Below are positions 7,464 through 16,236 of a DNA stretch of 45,153 bases, one piece after another. Made by a program: the position numbers and the translations under genes. The notes below the pieces were generated by a model. The model worked only from the letters and a program-made list of their open reading frames with translations, had not been told where the DNA came from and ran no database searches. The DNA comes from Vreelandella nigrificans (GTDB lineage: Bacteria > Pseudomonadota > Gammaproteobacteria > Pseudomonadales > Halomonadaceae). Position 1 is the stretch's first letter. Every line of letters starts with the position of its first letter. The stretch spans positions 1-45,153 of the forward strand of contig NZ_NWUX01000030.1 of assembly GCF_002374315.1 (NCBI RefSeq), read 5' to 3'.

Positions 7464-8642
7464 CTACTCCTCATCCTCTTCGCCCATAAAGCCTAGGCTG
7501 CCAGTATTGATTAACTGAGTGATGAGCTCTGCTGCACCGCTAAGCTCCAGTACGTCGGCTCGAATGGGGGTAGTGTCGGAGAGGCGCTTAGCCAGCTCCT
7601 CCGAACAGTGGTGACCATCGCCATCGACAAACAGCGTGGTACCGCTGGTATCGCTCCGCCATGCAAAGCGAGAACCCGGCATTTGAAACAGTGGCTCACC
7701 GGCGTGTAGTTGCGCAACAAGGTCCTGCTCGCCCATAGGGTGCTCTAGGGGGACCACCTGATCGATATATTTGGGCTGAGTCATGACGCGCCCAAACCAT
7801 TGAGCCATTTGCTCTGGCTTATCGAGAGTTTCCAAGATGAATTGGCGCATCCGCTCTACAGCGGCGTTATCCAGTTCACCCATTTGGCTTGCAGGCGCCA
7901 TGCCTGCATCGCTGTAGCGCTGAGAGGCTGGCAACTGCTCGCCTAGGTAGTCAGCATAAGAGGTAATAGACTCATCTGCTGACGGTGCGCGAAAGCCAAC
8001 TGATATCGTCATACAGTCGTCAGTTTGGCTGACACCATGGTGTGCCCAGCCCGGAGGAAGATAGAGCATGTCGCCGGGTGCCAGGGTCCAGTCTGAGTCG
8101 GCTTCAACCTCAAAGGTCTCAAGAATGCGTAAGTCGATTCCTTGAAGGATTGGGGAGTCGTCGGACTGCTTGCCGCCTAGCTGCCAACGGCGCTGACCGC
8201 TAGCCTGGAGTAAGAAAACGTCATACTGATCAATGTGCGGGCCGACACTGCCGCCAGGCGGCGCGTAACTGATCATGATGTCGTCAAGGCGCCAGCGAGG
8301 CAGAAAATCAAACTCATCCATTAATGCAGCAATGGAAGGCACGTAATGGTCTACCGCTTGGACCAGCAGACTCCAGTTGCCTTCAGGAAGCCGCTCAAAG
8401 GTGGCGTCGTCAAAGGGCCCATGGGACACCTGCCAAGGGCCATCTGCGCCTTTTTCTTCGACAAGTCTGGCTTCAACGCCGGGTTCACAGGCCAGCCCTG
8501 CTAGCTCATCAGGGTCGATGGGGCTGATGTACTCGGGGATAGCGCCACGAATCAGTAGCGGTTTCTGTTGCCAGTAGTGGGCCAGGAACTCTTCGGGTGT
8601 TAAATCACCCAGCAACGTTAATGGCTTATTTGGTTGGCTCAT
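7464..8642 (-). CDS. roxA: Ribosomal protein L16 arginine hydroxylase (RoxA/YcfD)
   Basis: JmjC-type 2-oxoglutarate/Fe(II) oxygenase. In E. coli YcfD hydroxylates Arg81 of ribosomal protein L16. The 392-residue protein has an N-terminal cupin domain with the iron ligands His136 and Asp138 (in GPHIDQYDVF) and the distal histidine at 201/202 (PPGWAHHGV). The arginine-pocket region is at SYAPPGGSVG, and a C-terminal dimerisation/winged-helix part follows. The length and motif order match the family. Strong neighbourhood support: the gene follows purB here, and in E. coli ycfD lies near purB with phoPQ between. The phoPQ pair is absent from this spot. Confidence 0.92.
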   Translation of the reverse strand: MSQPNKPLTLLGDLTPEEFLAHYWQQKPLLIRGAIPEYISPIDPDELAGLACEPGVEARLVEEKGADGPWQVSHGPFDDATFERLPEGNWSLLVQAVDHYVPSIAALMDEFDFLPRWRLDDIMISYAPPGGSVGPHIDQYDVFLLQASGQRRWQLGGKQSDDSPILQGIDLRILETFEVEADSDWTLAPGDMLYLPPGWAHHGVSQTDDCMTISVGFRAPSADESITSYADYLGEQLPASQRYSDAGMAPASQMGELDNAAVERMRQFILETLDKPEQMAQWFGRVMTQPKYIDQVVPLEHPMGEQDLVAQLHAGEPLFQMPGSRFAWRSDTSGTTLFVDGDGHHCSEELAKRLSDTTPIRADVLELSGAAELITQLINTGSLGFMGEEDEE

Positions 8643-8686
8643 GGCGGTATCCTAGATAGGTGAACGCGGCGCTATTAAAAAGGCAA

Positions 8687-10072
8687 TTACAGTGAATTCA
8701 ACCGCTGAGTAATGGCTTCGGCTTGCGCCGTTGCATTACCGATGTAGCTAGCTGGCGAGAGTGCTTTCAGCTCTTCTTTTACCGTAGCGGGTAATTCGAG
8801 TGTATCAATGAAGGTGGCAAACCCAGCTTGGTCAATCCGCTTGCCGCGGGTTAGCTCTTTAAGCTTTTCGTAGGGCTTTTCAATACCGTAGCGGCGCATT
8901 ACCGTTTGAATAGGCTCGGCAAGCACTTCCCAGCTATTGTTTAAATCTTCTGCCAGCCGTTCTGGGTTGGCTTCTAGCTTGCTAATGCCTTTTAAGCTGG
9001 CATGGTAGCCAATCAAGCCATAGGCCAAGCCTACGCCAAGGTTGCGCAGTACGGTGGAATCGGTAAGGTCGCGCTGCCAGCGAGAAATCGGTAGTTTTTG
9101 TGCCAAATGGCTAAGCACGGCGTTGGCAAGGCCCAGATTGCCTTCCGAGTTTTCAAAGTCAATTGGGTTGACCTTATGTGGCATAGTGGAAGAGCCTATT
9201 TCACCTTCCACGGTGCGCTGCTTGAAGTAGCCCAGCGAGATATAGCCCCACACATCGCGGTCAAAGTCGATCAGGATCGTATTGAAGCGGCAAATCGCAT
9301 CAAATAACTCCGCGATGTAGTCGTGGGGTTCGATTTGCGTCGTATAAGGGTTAAAGCTTAACCCCAGGCCTTCCACAAAAGTGCGTGCATTAGCTTCCCA
9401 ATCGATATCAGGGTAGGTCGTTAAGTGCGCATTATAGTTACCCACGGCACCGTTGATTTTACCCAGAATCTCAACGCTCTCAATTTGTTTAAGTTGGCGC
9501 TTAAGGCGGTACGCCACGTTGGCCATCTCTTTGCCCAATGTGGTGGGGCTAGCAGTTTGACCATGGGTGCGCGATAGCATCGGCTGCCCTGCGTGGGCAA
9601 TCGCTAGCTTGGCAATTTCATCGGCTACGTTGTGCAGGGTCGGCAGCATAGCTTTCAGGCCGTCGGCCAGCATGACGCCGTAAGAGAGGTTGTTGATGTC
9701 TTCACTGGTGCAGGCAAAGTGAATAAATTCGGTTACTGCGTTTAGCTCCGCCTGCCCGGCAATTTTCTCTTTCAAGAAGTACTCAACGGCTTTGACATCG
9801 TGGTTTGTCGTGCGCTCGATTTCCTTAATGCGCTCAGCATCTTCTATAGAAAAGTCACGGATCAGCTGTTCTAAAAACGCAGTTGCTTCAGCGGAGAGCG
9901 GCGGTACTTCGACAATTTGGCCGTGGTCAGCAAGACGCTGTAACCAGCGTACTTCCACAATCACGCGAGCACGGATCAGGCCGAATTCGCTGAAGTGTTC
10001 ACGTAACGCAGCGGCTTTAGCGCCGTAGCGGCCGTCAACTGGGGAGAGAGCGGTCAAAGCAGAGAGTTGCAT
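8687..10072 (-). CDS. purB: Adenylosuccinate lyase
   Basis: Cytoplasmic purine biosynthesis enzyme performing two fumarate eliminations: SAICAR to AICAR, and adenylosuccinate to AMP. At 461 residues it matches E. coli PurB (456). The fumarase/aspartase superfamily signature GSSTMPHKVNP lies at ~293-303 and carries the catalytic serine loop. The TNHDVKAVEYF region is at ~89-99 and the SRTHGQTASPTTLGKE segment, with the catalytic histidine, near residue 170. The ATG at 10072 is preceded by GGAAG. It follows hflD by 67 bp in the same direction, as in E. coli. Confidence 0.97.
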   Translation of the reverse strand: MQLSALTALSPVDGRYGAKAAALREHFSEFGLIRARVIVEVRWLQRLADHGQIVEVPPLSAEATAFLEQLIRDFSIEDAERIKEIERTTNHDVKAVEYFLKEKIAGQAELNAVTEFIHFACTSEDINNLSYGVMLADGLKAMLPTLHNVADEIAKLAIAHAGQPMLSRTHGQTASPTTLGKEMANVAYRLKRQLKQIESVEILGKINGAVGNYNAHLTTYPDIDWEANARTFVEGLGLSFNPYTTQIEPHDYIAELFDAICRFNTILIDFDRDVWGYISLGYFKQRTVEGEIGSSTMPHKVNPIDFENSEGNLGLANAVLSHLAQKLPISRWQRDLTDSTVLRNLGVGLAYGLIGYHASLKGISKLEANPERLAEDLNNSWEVLAEPIQTVMRRYGIEKPYEKLKELTRGKRIDQAGFATFIDTLELPATVKEELKALSPASYIGNATAQAEAITQRLNSL

Positions 10073-10139
10073 GGCAAAAGCTTCCAGGTGTTAGTCAGAG
10101 AGTGGTCGAGAGGACAGAGAGTCAGGGAAAACGAAGTGT

Positions 10140-10781
10140 TTAGCCGAGGCTATCAAGGGCGCGGCGCAGGGCTTTACGTTGAAACACAAGCTTCCAACGG
10201 CGGCCACCTAACTGGTGCCACAGCAGTGCAAAGCGAATGCCTGCCATTAAACAGGCGCGAACCCGCTCCGGCATCATACGGGTCTGGAGCAATGAAGGAT
10301 CGCCCTGAACGACGATGCGGGTTTTAAAGGTAGAGATTGTTTCTTGGTAGGCCTCGCCGAGGCTGGCAATGACGTTTTCATGGGTGGTGCCAAAGTGCTC
10401 CGCTTGCCCCTGTACGTGGGCGAGTTTCTGGCCAAGCGAATCCATCATGTTGCGGTCAGTACGCAGCTTATTCATCAGCAGCAGCAGTGAAAAGCCATAG
10501 CGTAGCACGACAGGATTGGCCTGCTTGCGGCCTACGAGGGCTTCAATTGTATCTAAGCCACGGCGTAAGTTATTGGGGTGACCACCATAAATGGCTTCAA
10601 AGCTTTCTGGATTAGTGTCTACCGTGGCGTTAATCAGCGTTTCCCAGGCGCGGGTATCGACCTGCCCAGTACGTGCCAGCTCATCCACTAAACTTGCTGC
10701 CTGAAAAACGCCCGCTAAAGCAAGTGCTTGACGTGCTGCTGGAAAGTCTGGTGCACGGTGGATGGGTGTCGTCGTGTTCAT
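10140..10781 (-). CDS. hflD: High-frequency lysogenisation protein HflD homologue
   Basis: A 213-residue mostly helical protein of the HflD (YcfC) family. In E. coli it is a peripheral membrane protein that interacts with the lambda CII activator; its normal cellular role is unclear. The IYGGHPNNLRRGLDTIEALVG segment (~60-80) and the VRACLMAGIRFALLWHQLGGRRWKL region near the C-terminus (~180-204) fit the family. The ATG at 10781 overlaps the mnmA stop in an ATGA arrangement with AGGAGA eight bases upstream, so translation is probably coupled. This start drops 18 implausible upstream residues. Confidence 0.92.
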   Translation of the reverse strand: MNTTTPIHRAPDFPAARQALALAGVFQAASLVDELARTGQVDTRAWETLINATVDTNPESFEAIYGGHPNNLRRGLDTIEALVGRKQANPVVLRYGFSLLLLMNKLRTDRNMMDSLGQKLAHVQGQAEHFGTTHENVIASLGEAYQETISTFKTRIVVQGDPSLLQTRMMPERVRACLMAGIRFALLWHQLGGRRWKLVFQRKALRRALDSLG

Positions 10782-11920
10782 GCGGCCGTCTCCTGGGTTT
10801 TCCATGCAGCGCGGATTACGCCGCCGCCTAAACAAATATCACCATCATAAAGTACTAGCGATTGACCCGGTGTTACCGCCCACTGTGGGTCATCGAACAC
10901 CACCTCCACGCTACCATCAGGCAGGGCGCGCATTTCACAGGGACAATCGCTTTGGCGGTAGCGAGTCTTGGCTGTAAAGCGGCCTTGCTGCACGGGGGGC
11001 TCACCTGCGACCCAGTCCATTTTTTCGGTGGCTAATGTGTCGGTGTAAAGCAGCGAATGGTGTTTACCCTGCACGGCAATCAGTACATTGCGATCTAAAT
11101 CTTTGGCAGCCACGTACCAGGGGTCTTCAGAGTAGTTGGCGAGGCCACCGATACCTAACCCTTGGCGCTGGCCGAGCGTGTAGTACATCAGCCCCATGTG
11201 TTTACCAATAACATCGCCTTCCGGAGTTTCAATAACGCCGGGCTGAGCAGGTAGATATTGCTGCAGAAAGTCGCGGAAGCGGCGCTCTCCAATAAAGCAA
11301 ATGCCCGTAGAGTCTTTCTTCTTGGCTGTCACTAGGTCGTGCTGTTCAGCCAGTGCTCTTACCGCTGGTTTTTCCAGCTCGCCCACAGGAAACAATGTAC
11401 GGGCAATAGCAGCTTCGGGCACCGCATGCAGGAAGTAGCTCTGGTCTTTATTACCATCCAAGCCTTTGAGCAGGCGTGGTCGACCTTCACGAACCCCCTG
11501 ACGAACATAGTGCCCGGTAGCAATTTTATCCGCGCCTAGCATTTCGGCGTACTCAAGAAAGACCTTAAACTTGATCTCGCGATTGCACAGAATATCTGGG
11601 TTCGGGGTTCGGCCTGCCTTGTACTCGGCTAGAAAGTGCTCAAACACGTTATCCCAGTACTCAGCGGCGAAATTAGCCGTATGCAGCTTAATCCCCAGCT
11701 TGGCGCACACCGCTTCGGCGTCAGCGAGGTCTTCCTTCGCTGTGCAGTACTCAGTACCGTCGTCTTCGTCCCAGTTCTTCATGAATAGGCCCTCAACCTC
11801 ATACCCTTGCTGGAGGAGGAGGAGAGCAGAAACAGAAGAGTCGACGCCACCTGACATACCGACAATGACTTTGCCGGTGCTGGGAGCTTCGGTGGTAGAT
11901 GTGCCATGGGTGGATGTCAT
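10778..11920 (-). CDS. mnmA: tRNA-specific 2-thiouridylase MnmA
   Basis: ATP-dependent enzyme that thiolates U34 of tRNA-Lys, -Glu and -Gln using sulfur relayed through TusE. The 380-residue protein shows the PP-loop SGGVDSS at 23-29, the NPDILCN segment with one catalytic cysteine, the second cysteine in STGICFIGER, and the GHYVR and DQSYFL motifs. The start at 11920 was preferred because GAGGAT is about six bases upstream and the N-terminus leads straight into the PP-loop. A tRNA-Glu gene (UUC anticodon), one of its substrates, lies at 44949. Confidence 0.96.
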   Translation of the reverse strand: MTSTHGTSTTEAPSTGKVIVGMSGGVDSSVSALLLLQQGYEVEGLFMKNWDEDDGTEYCTAKEDLADAEAVCAKLGIKLHTANFAAEYWDNVFEHFLAEYKAGRTPNPDILCNREIKFKVFLEYAEMLGADKIATGHYVRQGVREGRPRLLKGLDGNKDQSYFLHAVPEAAIARTLFPVGELEKPAVRALAEQHDLVTAKKKDSTGICFIGERRFRDFLQQYLPAQPGVIETPEGDVIGKHMGLMYYTLGQRQGLGIGGLANYSEDPWYVAAKDLDRNVLIAVQGKHHSLLYTDTLATEKMDWVAGEPPVQQGRFTAKTRYRQSDCPCEMRALPDGSVEVVFDDPQWAVTPGQSLVLYDGDICLGGGVIRAAWKTQETAA

Positions 11921-11973
11921 TGGCATCCTCAGTTGAAGTAGTGTGCAAAAGAGCAATATGCAAGTGGTCGACG

Positions 11974-11979
11974 ATTATA
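11974..11979 (-). promoter_or_regulatory. Possible promoter -10 box for mnmA-hflD-purB
   Basis: A perfect TATAAT on the minus strand, about 55 bp upstream of the mnmA start and in the only sizeable gap of this run. No good -35 was found at 17 bp, so this is tentative. Confidence 0.4.
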
Positions 11980-12008
11980 CACGATGGGGGCTTAACGCTT
12001 CGAGTGCT

Positions 12009-12449
12009 TCACTCCTGAATCACTTCGAGAGGATAGCAGCGACCGCTAAGAGCATCGTGAATTCGCTTTAGCACGAGCGGGCTGCGCAGCCGTTGGGCGG
12101 TGTCGAGAGATGCTATCTCATGCTGTGTGAGCCAGTGGGTAGCCGTTATATCGCTATCAATTGACGTGTTCAGCTGTGTCTTAGGCGTTGCTAAAAAGCC
12201 ATGGCTATGGAAGGTAAGCCCCTCGGGCGTATGAAATACATAAAGCCCCAAGTAGCCTGTTAACGTCACTTGCCAAGCGGTTTCTTCTTTTACTTCGCGT
12301 ATTATCGCTGCCAGTGGCCCCTCGCCAGGCTCCACATGCCCAGCGGGTTGATTGAATACTGTTGCAGGGCCTCCGCGATCCTCTTCTACCATCAAGTAGC
12401 GCCCATTTTGCTGAATAACACACGCGACCGTGCTGCGAATATGGCTCAT
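12009..12449 (-). CDS. nudJ: NUDIX hydrolase (NudJ-like phosphatase)
   Basis: A 146-residue NUDIX hydrolase. In E. coli the protein at this position, NudJ, hydrolyses nucleotide tri- and diphosphates and thiamine pyrophosphate intermediates. The NUDIX box runs from Gly37 (GHVEPGEG...REVKEET), with the catalytic REVKEE present. The usual glycine after EET is alanine-tryptophan here (EETAWQV). The N-terminal strand (MSHIRSTVACVIQQ) and tail fit NudJ. The start at 12449 overlaps the rluE stop by four bases (ATGA type). Orthology rests mainly on gene order (rluE-nudJ-mnmA), so substrate is inferred. Confidence 0.85.
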   Translation of the reverse strand: MSHIRSTVACVIQQNGRYLMVEEDRGGPATVFNQPAGHVEPGEGPLAAIIREVKEETAWQVTLTGYLGLYVFHTPEGLTFHSHGFLATPKTQLNTSIDSDITATHWLTQHEIASLDTAQRLRSPLVLKRIHDALSGRCYPLEVIQE

Positions 12450-13048
12450 TTCATGGGCCTATGGCGTGGTGAACTGCCGCGTTTGGATAGATTGGTTGGG
12501 CGCGGGGCGTGCAGCGTCTCTTTGCGCCACTCTCCCGGTGCTAAGTCTCCGAGTTGCCAAGGGCCAATGGCCGCGCGGATAAGGCGCAGAGTGGGGAAGC
12601 CTACGTGGGCGGTCATACGGCGTACCTGACGATTACGGCCTTCGCTGATGGTCAACTCTAGCCAGCTAGTAGACGGATGGCGTTTAGGGTCAATGGCTGG
12701 GTCGCGTGGTGCGATGGCTGGCGCCTCCATGCGTCTTGCCTTGGCGGGTTTGGTGGGTCCGTCTTTTAAAGTGATACCGTTTTTTAGCGCGTCAATTGCC
12801 TCACTGCTTATGCACCCCTCTAACTGTACCCAGTAGGTCTTAGGCTGCTTGTGACGTGGATGCGCAATGCGATGAATAAGGCTTCCGTCATCACTGAGTA
12901 GCAGCAAGCCCTCTGAGTCGTAATCTAGGCGTCCAGCGGCATAAACACCTGGCGCGTTAATGACATCGGCTAAGGTGGCTCGGCCCTGGTTATCAGTAAA
13001 CTGGGAGAGCATTCGGTAGGGTTTATGCAGCAAATAAAGCGTACTCAT
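12446..13048 (-). CDS. rluE: 23S rRNA pseudouridine synthase RluE
   Basis: RsuA-family pseudouridine synthase, 200 residues; E. coli RluE makes pseudouridine 2457 in 23S rRNA. The catalytic aspartate is Asp42 in GRLDYDSEGLLLL. KTYWVQLEG (~70-78) and the ISEGRNRQVRRM motif (~134-145) are typical. No N-terminal S4 domain is present, as in RluE and unlike RsuA/RluB. A basic, disordered tail of ~30 residues (RPTNLSKRGSSPRHRPMK) may aid RNA binding. It is the first gene of a leftward run and diverges from icd, exactly as in E. coli. Confidence 0.92.
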   Translation of the reverse strand: MSTLYLLHKPYRMLSQFTDNQGRATLADVINAPGVYAAGRLDYDSEGLLLLSDDGSLIHRIAHPRHKQPKTYWVQLEGCISSEAIDALKNGITLKDGPTKPAKARRMEAPAIAPRDPAIDPKRHPSTSWLELTISEGRNRQVRRMTAHVGFPTLRLIRAAIGPWQLGDLAPGEWRKETLHAPRPTNLSKRGSSPRHRPMK

Positions 13049-13111
13049 GATACCTCATTAGGTCGTGCTCTTGATTTGTCGACAATCGCTCATGCGGTTA
13101 AAGTGCAGCGC

Positions 13112-13120
13112 TGGTATACT
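13112..13120 (+). promoter_or_regulatory. Possible extended -10 promoter for icd
   Basis: TGGTATACT matches an extended -10 element (TGnTATAAT with one mismatch), about 180 bp upstream of the icd start, within the 254-bp region shared with divergent rluE. No clear -35 was seen, which extended -10 promoters tolerate. Confidence 0.4.
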
Positions 13121-13302
13121 TCGGCGCAGCCGTTTTAGAGACGTGCTGGAGTCGTCGTAACCACCGCAGTAAACCACCGAGTGATGTCGGGGCAGCCAAA
13201 CAATGCTCCGCCTGCTTCGCGGCATGGTCTTTCGTTGAGTGCGCCGCGTAGCTTGAGATTTTTTATAATCACAGCGACAGAAAAAAAGAGGTTAACGCAA
13301 AA

Positions 13303-15537
13303 ATGTCCAAAACGCCGAAGATCATTTATACGCTCACCGACGAGGCGCCTGCGCTCGCGACATACTCTTTGTTACCCATCATTGATGCTTTCACCGACTC
13401 TGCCGGTGTCGAAGTTGAGACGCGGGATATCTCTTTGGCGGCGAGGGTGTTAGCGCAGTTCCCAGATGTGCTCAGCGATGAACAGCGTGTCAGTGACGAT
13501 TTAGCAGAGCTCGGCCAGCTTGCTACTATGCCAGAAGCCAACATCATTAAACTACCCAACATTAGTGCCTCTGGCCCGCAGCTAAAAGCGACCATTAAAG
13601 AGCTGCAAAGCCAGGGTTACCCACTGCCCAATTACCCTGATGAGCCGAAGAACGACGAGGAAGCATCGGTCAAGGCTCGTTATGACAAAGCTAAGGGCAG
13701 TGCGGTAAACCCCGTATTGCGCGAAGGCAATTCCGACCGCCGTGCGCCCAAGTCAGTTAAAAACTACGCTCGCAAATACCCTCACCGTATGGGGGAGTGG
13801 AGCGCTGACTCCAAGTCGCATGTTGCTCACATGAGCGAAGGTGATTTCTACGGTAGCGAGCAGTCGGCCGTCATGGAGAAAGCCACTACGCTGAAAATCG
13901 AGCTACAGCAAAAAGATGGCACTAACGTTGTGCTGAAACCAAGTCTTTCCGTACTGGCTGGTGAAGTCATTGATGCTGCCAGCATGAGCAGTCGCCGCCT
14001 GCGCAGCTTTATCGATGGCCAGATTAGCGATGCCAAAGAGAGTGATGTGCTGTTTTCGCTGCACCTGAAAGCCACCATGATGAAGGTATCTGACCCCATC
14101 ATGTTCGGCATTGTGGTTGAGGAGTTCTACAAGGACGTACTTGCAAAGCATGCGGATACGTTAAAAGAGGTGGGCTTTAACCCGAATAGCGGTATCGGCG
14201 ATCTGTACAGTGCAATTGAAAAACTGTCTAGTGATCAGCAGGCAGCAATCAAAGGCGACATCGAGGCGCTTTACAAAGAGCGTCCGGCGATGGCGATGGT
14301 GAATTCTCATAAGGGGATTACCAACCTACACGTGCCTAGCGACGTGATCATCGACGCCTCCATGCCTGCCATGATTCGTGATTCAGGCAAGATGTGGAAT
14401 GTTAACGATGAGCTTCAGGACACGAAAGCAGTTATTCCTGACCGCTGCTATGCCACGATTTATCAAGCAGTCATTGAAGATTGCAAGAAAAATGGTGCAT
14501 TCGATCCTACCACTATGGGCAGTGTGCCCAATGTTGGCCTTATGGCGCAGAAAGCTGAGGAGTACGGCTCCCACGACAAGACCTTCCACATTCCGGCAGA
14601 TGGTACTGTCGTTGTTACTGACGAAACGGGCCAAACCCTATTTAGCCACCCTGTGGAAGCTGGTGACATTTGGCGTATGTGCCAAACAAAAGATGCACCG
14701 ATTCAGGATTGGGTGAAGCTTGCGGTGACTCGTGCTCGTGATAGTGGTGCTCCAGCAATCTTCTGGCTTGATGCTAACCGCGCCCACGATGCTCAGCTGA
14801 TCAAAAAGGTAGAAACCTACCTGAAGGATCACGACACGGCTGGTCTGGATATTCGCATTCTTGCTCCTGTGGATGCTATGCAGATCTCCCTTGAGCGCAT
14901 CCGTAAAGGCGAAGACACCATCTCTGTGACTGGTAACGTACTGCGTGACTACCTCACTGACCTATTCCCGATTATGGAGCTGGGCACCAGTGCCAAGATG
15001 CTCTCTATCGTTCCGCTGATGAACGGTGGTGGTCTGTTTGAAACAGGTGCGGGTGGCTCTGCGCCTAAGCATGTTCAGCAGTTCCTGGAAGAGAACCACT
15101 TGCGTTGGGACTCCCTGGGAGAATTCCTGGCACTAGCGGCGTCTTTGGAGCACTTGGGTAGTACCTTTGGTAACGAGCGTGCGACGCTGCTGGCAAAAGC
15201 GCTGGATGAGGCTAACGGCCAATTCCTCGACAGTAATAAGTCGCCATCGCGTAAAGTGGGCGAGCTTGATAACCGCGGCAGCCACTTCTATTTGGCGATG
15301 TACTGGGCGGAAGCACTGGCTGCTCAGGACCAGGATGAAGAGATGAAAACGCTCTTTACACGTCTGGCGGAAACGCTGAAAGCTAATGAAGCCACCATCG
15401 TTGATGAGCTGAATAGTGTTCAGGGCCAATCCATGGATATCCAAGGCTATTTTCACCCAAATGGTGAGCTGGCCAGCCAAGCAATGCGTCCAAGTAAAAC
15501 ACTGAACGATGCGTTAGCCATGGTAGCTAAAGGCTAG
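13303..15537 (+). CDS. icd: NADP-dependent isocitrate dehydrogenase, monomeric type
   Basis: TCA-cycle enzyme oxidising isocitrate to 2-oxoglutarate with NADP. The 744-residue length and the sequence (KIIYTLTDEAPALATYSLLPI at the N-terminus, NRRAPKSVKNYARKYPH-type region near 145, SRKVGELDNRGSHFYLAMYWAEAL near the C-terminus) identify the monomeric IDH-II class, unrelated in length to the ~416-residue homodimeric enzyme. It competes with AceA (4997-6595) for isocitrate at the branch to the glyoxylate shunt. The ATG has AAGAGG upstream. It is a single-gene unit with its own terminator. Confidence 0.97.
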   Translation: MSKTPKIIYTLTDEAPALATYSLLPIIDAFTDSAGVEVETRDISLAARVLAQFPDVLSDEQRVSDDLAELGQLATMPEANIIKLPNISASGPQLKATIKELQSQGYPLPNYPDEPKNDEEASVKARYDKAKGSAVNPVLREGNSDRRAPKSVKNYARKYPHRMGEWSADSKSHVAHMSEGDFYGSEQSAVMEKATTLKIELQQKDGTNVVLKPSLSVLAGEVIDAASMSSRRLRSFIDGQISDAKESDVLFSLHLKATMMKVSDPIMFGIVVEEFYKDVLAKHADTLKEVGFNPNSGIGDLYSAIEKLSSDQQAAIKGDIEALYKERPAMAMVNSHKGITNLHVPSDVIIDASMPAMIRDSGKMWNVNDELQDTKAVIPDRCYATIYQAVIEDCKKNGAFDPTTMGSVPNVGLMAQKAEEYGSHDKTFHIPADGTVVVTDETGQTLFSHPVEAGDIWRMCQTKDAPIQDWVKLAVTRARDSGAPAIFWLDANRAHDAQLIKKVETYLKDHDTAGLDIRILAPVDAMQISLERIRKGEDTISVTGNVLRDYLTDLFPIMELGTSAKMLSIVPLMNGGGLFETGAGGSAPKHVQQFLEENHLRWDSLGEFLALAASLEHLGSTFGNERATLLAKALDEANGQFLDSNKSPSRKVGELDNRGSHFYLAMYWAEALAAQDQDEEMKTLFTRLAETLKANEATIVDELNSVQGQSMDIQGYFHPNGELASQAMRPSKTLNDALAMVAKG

Positions 15538-15574
15538 TCACAGCCGTAGCAATCACTGTTATGGCTGCTATCAC

Positions 15575-15605
15575 CCCTCGTCCGCTAGTCGGGCGAGGGT
15601 TTTTT
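15575..15605 (+). terminator. icd terminator
   Basis: CCCTCG (15575-15580) pairs with CGAGGG (15594-15599), extended by inner G-C pairs, then six T. It begins 38 bp after the icd stop. Confidence 0.9.
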
Positions 15606-15726
15606 GTCCCGCCTAGTGTGATATTTTGTTTTTTCCATGAACCCTTGCTGTCGATGCGCGTCTTACTTAGCGTAACACTTGATAAGGCGCTGCCCGTCAG
15701 CCGAGAGACGATAACCCTTGCTGCTT

Positions 15727-16098
15727 ATGCCTATTACTGACAGCCCTTGTTTGGCGGTCACCCTACAAGCGGGAGTGACACGTCCTGATATGCCCGGCTA
15801 CGATGATGACTTGGCGGTGCAGTCAGCAAAGCCAGAGCTGGCCCAACCGCCGTTATATAAAGTCGTGCTTCACAATGACGACTACACTCCTATGGAGTTT
15901 GTTGTTGAAGTTTTACAAGACTTTTTTGGTATGGATAGTGAGAAAGCGGTGCAGGTAATGCTCACGGTGCATACCCAAGGTAAAGCGACCTGCGGCATTT
16001 TTACCCGTGATATTGCCGAAACCAAAAGTTACCAAGTGAATGAATACGCCCGCGAATGTGAGCATCCATTAATGTGTGATATCGAAGCCGCTAACTGA
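15727..16098 (+). CDS. clpS: ATP-dependent Clp protease adaptor ClpS
   Basis: Adaptor that binds N-degrons (Leu, Phe, Trp, Tyr at the N-terminus) and hands substrates to ClpAP. The core has LYKVVLHNDDYTPMEFV with the ND-D substrate pocket residues, the VMLTVHTQGKATCGIFTRDIAETK segment with the N-degron-gating His, and CEHPLMCDIE at the end. At 123 residues from ATG 15727 the N-terminal tail is longer than in E. coli (106 in total). No good ribosome binding site marks this start, and a Met at 15790 would give a 102-residue protein, so the start is uncertain. It lies 138 bp upstream of clpA, as in E. coli. Confidence 0.94.
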   Translation: MPITDSPCLAVTLQAGVTRPDMPGYDDDLAVQSAKPELAQPPLYKVVLHNDDYTPMEFVVEVLQDFFGMDSEKAVQVMLTVHTQGKATCGIFTRDIAETKSYQVNEYARECEHPLMCDIEAAN

Positions 16099-16236
16099 AA
16101 GCGTTGAAAAAAGTTAGCGATGGGGCTTGCAACCGTGCCATTTGTACCCGATGTTGAAAGTGCCGGTCGATTAGACTGATCCGATGCAACCCCTAGGTGG
16201 TTATATGCCCTAGGTAGTAGCAAAAAGGGGACTGCC

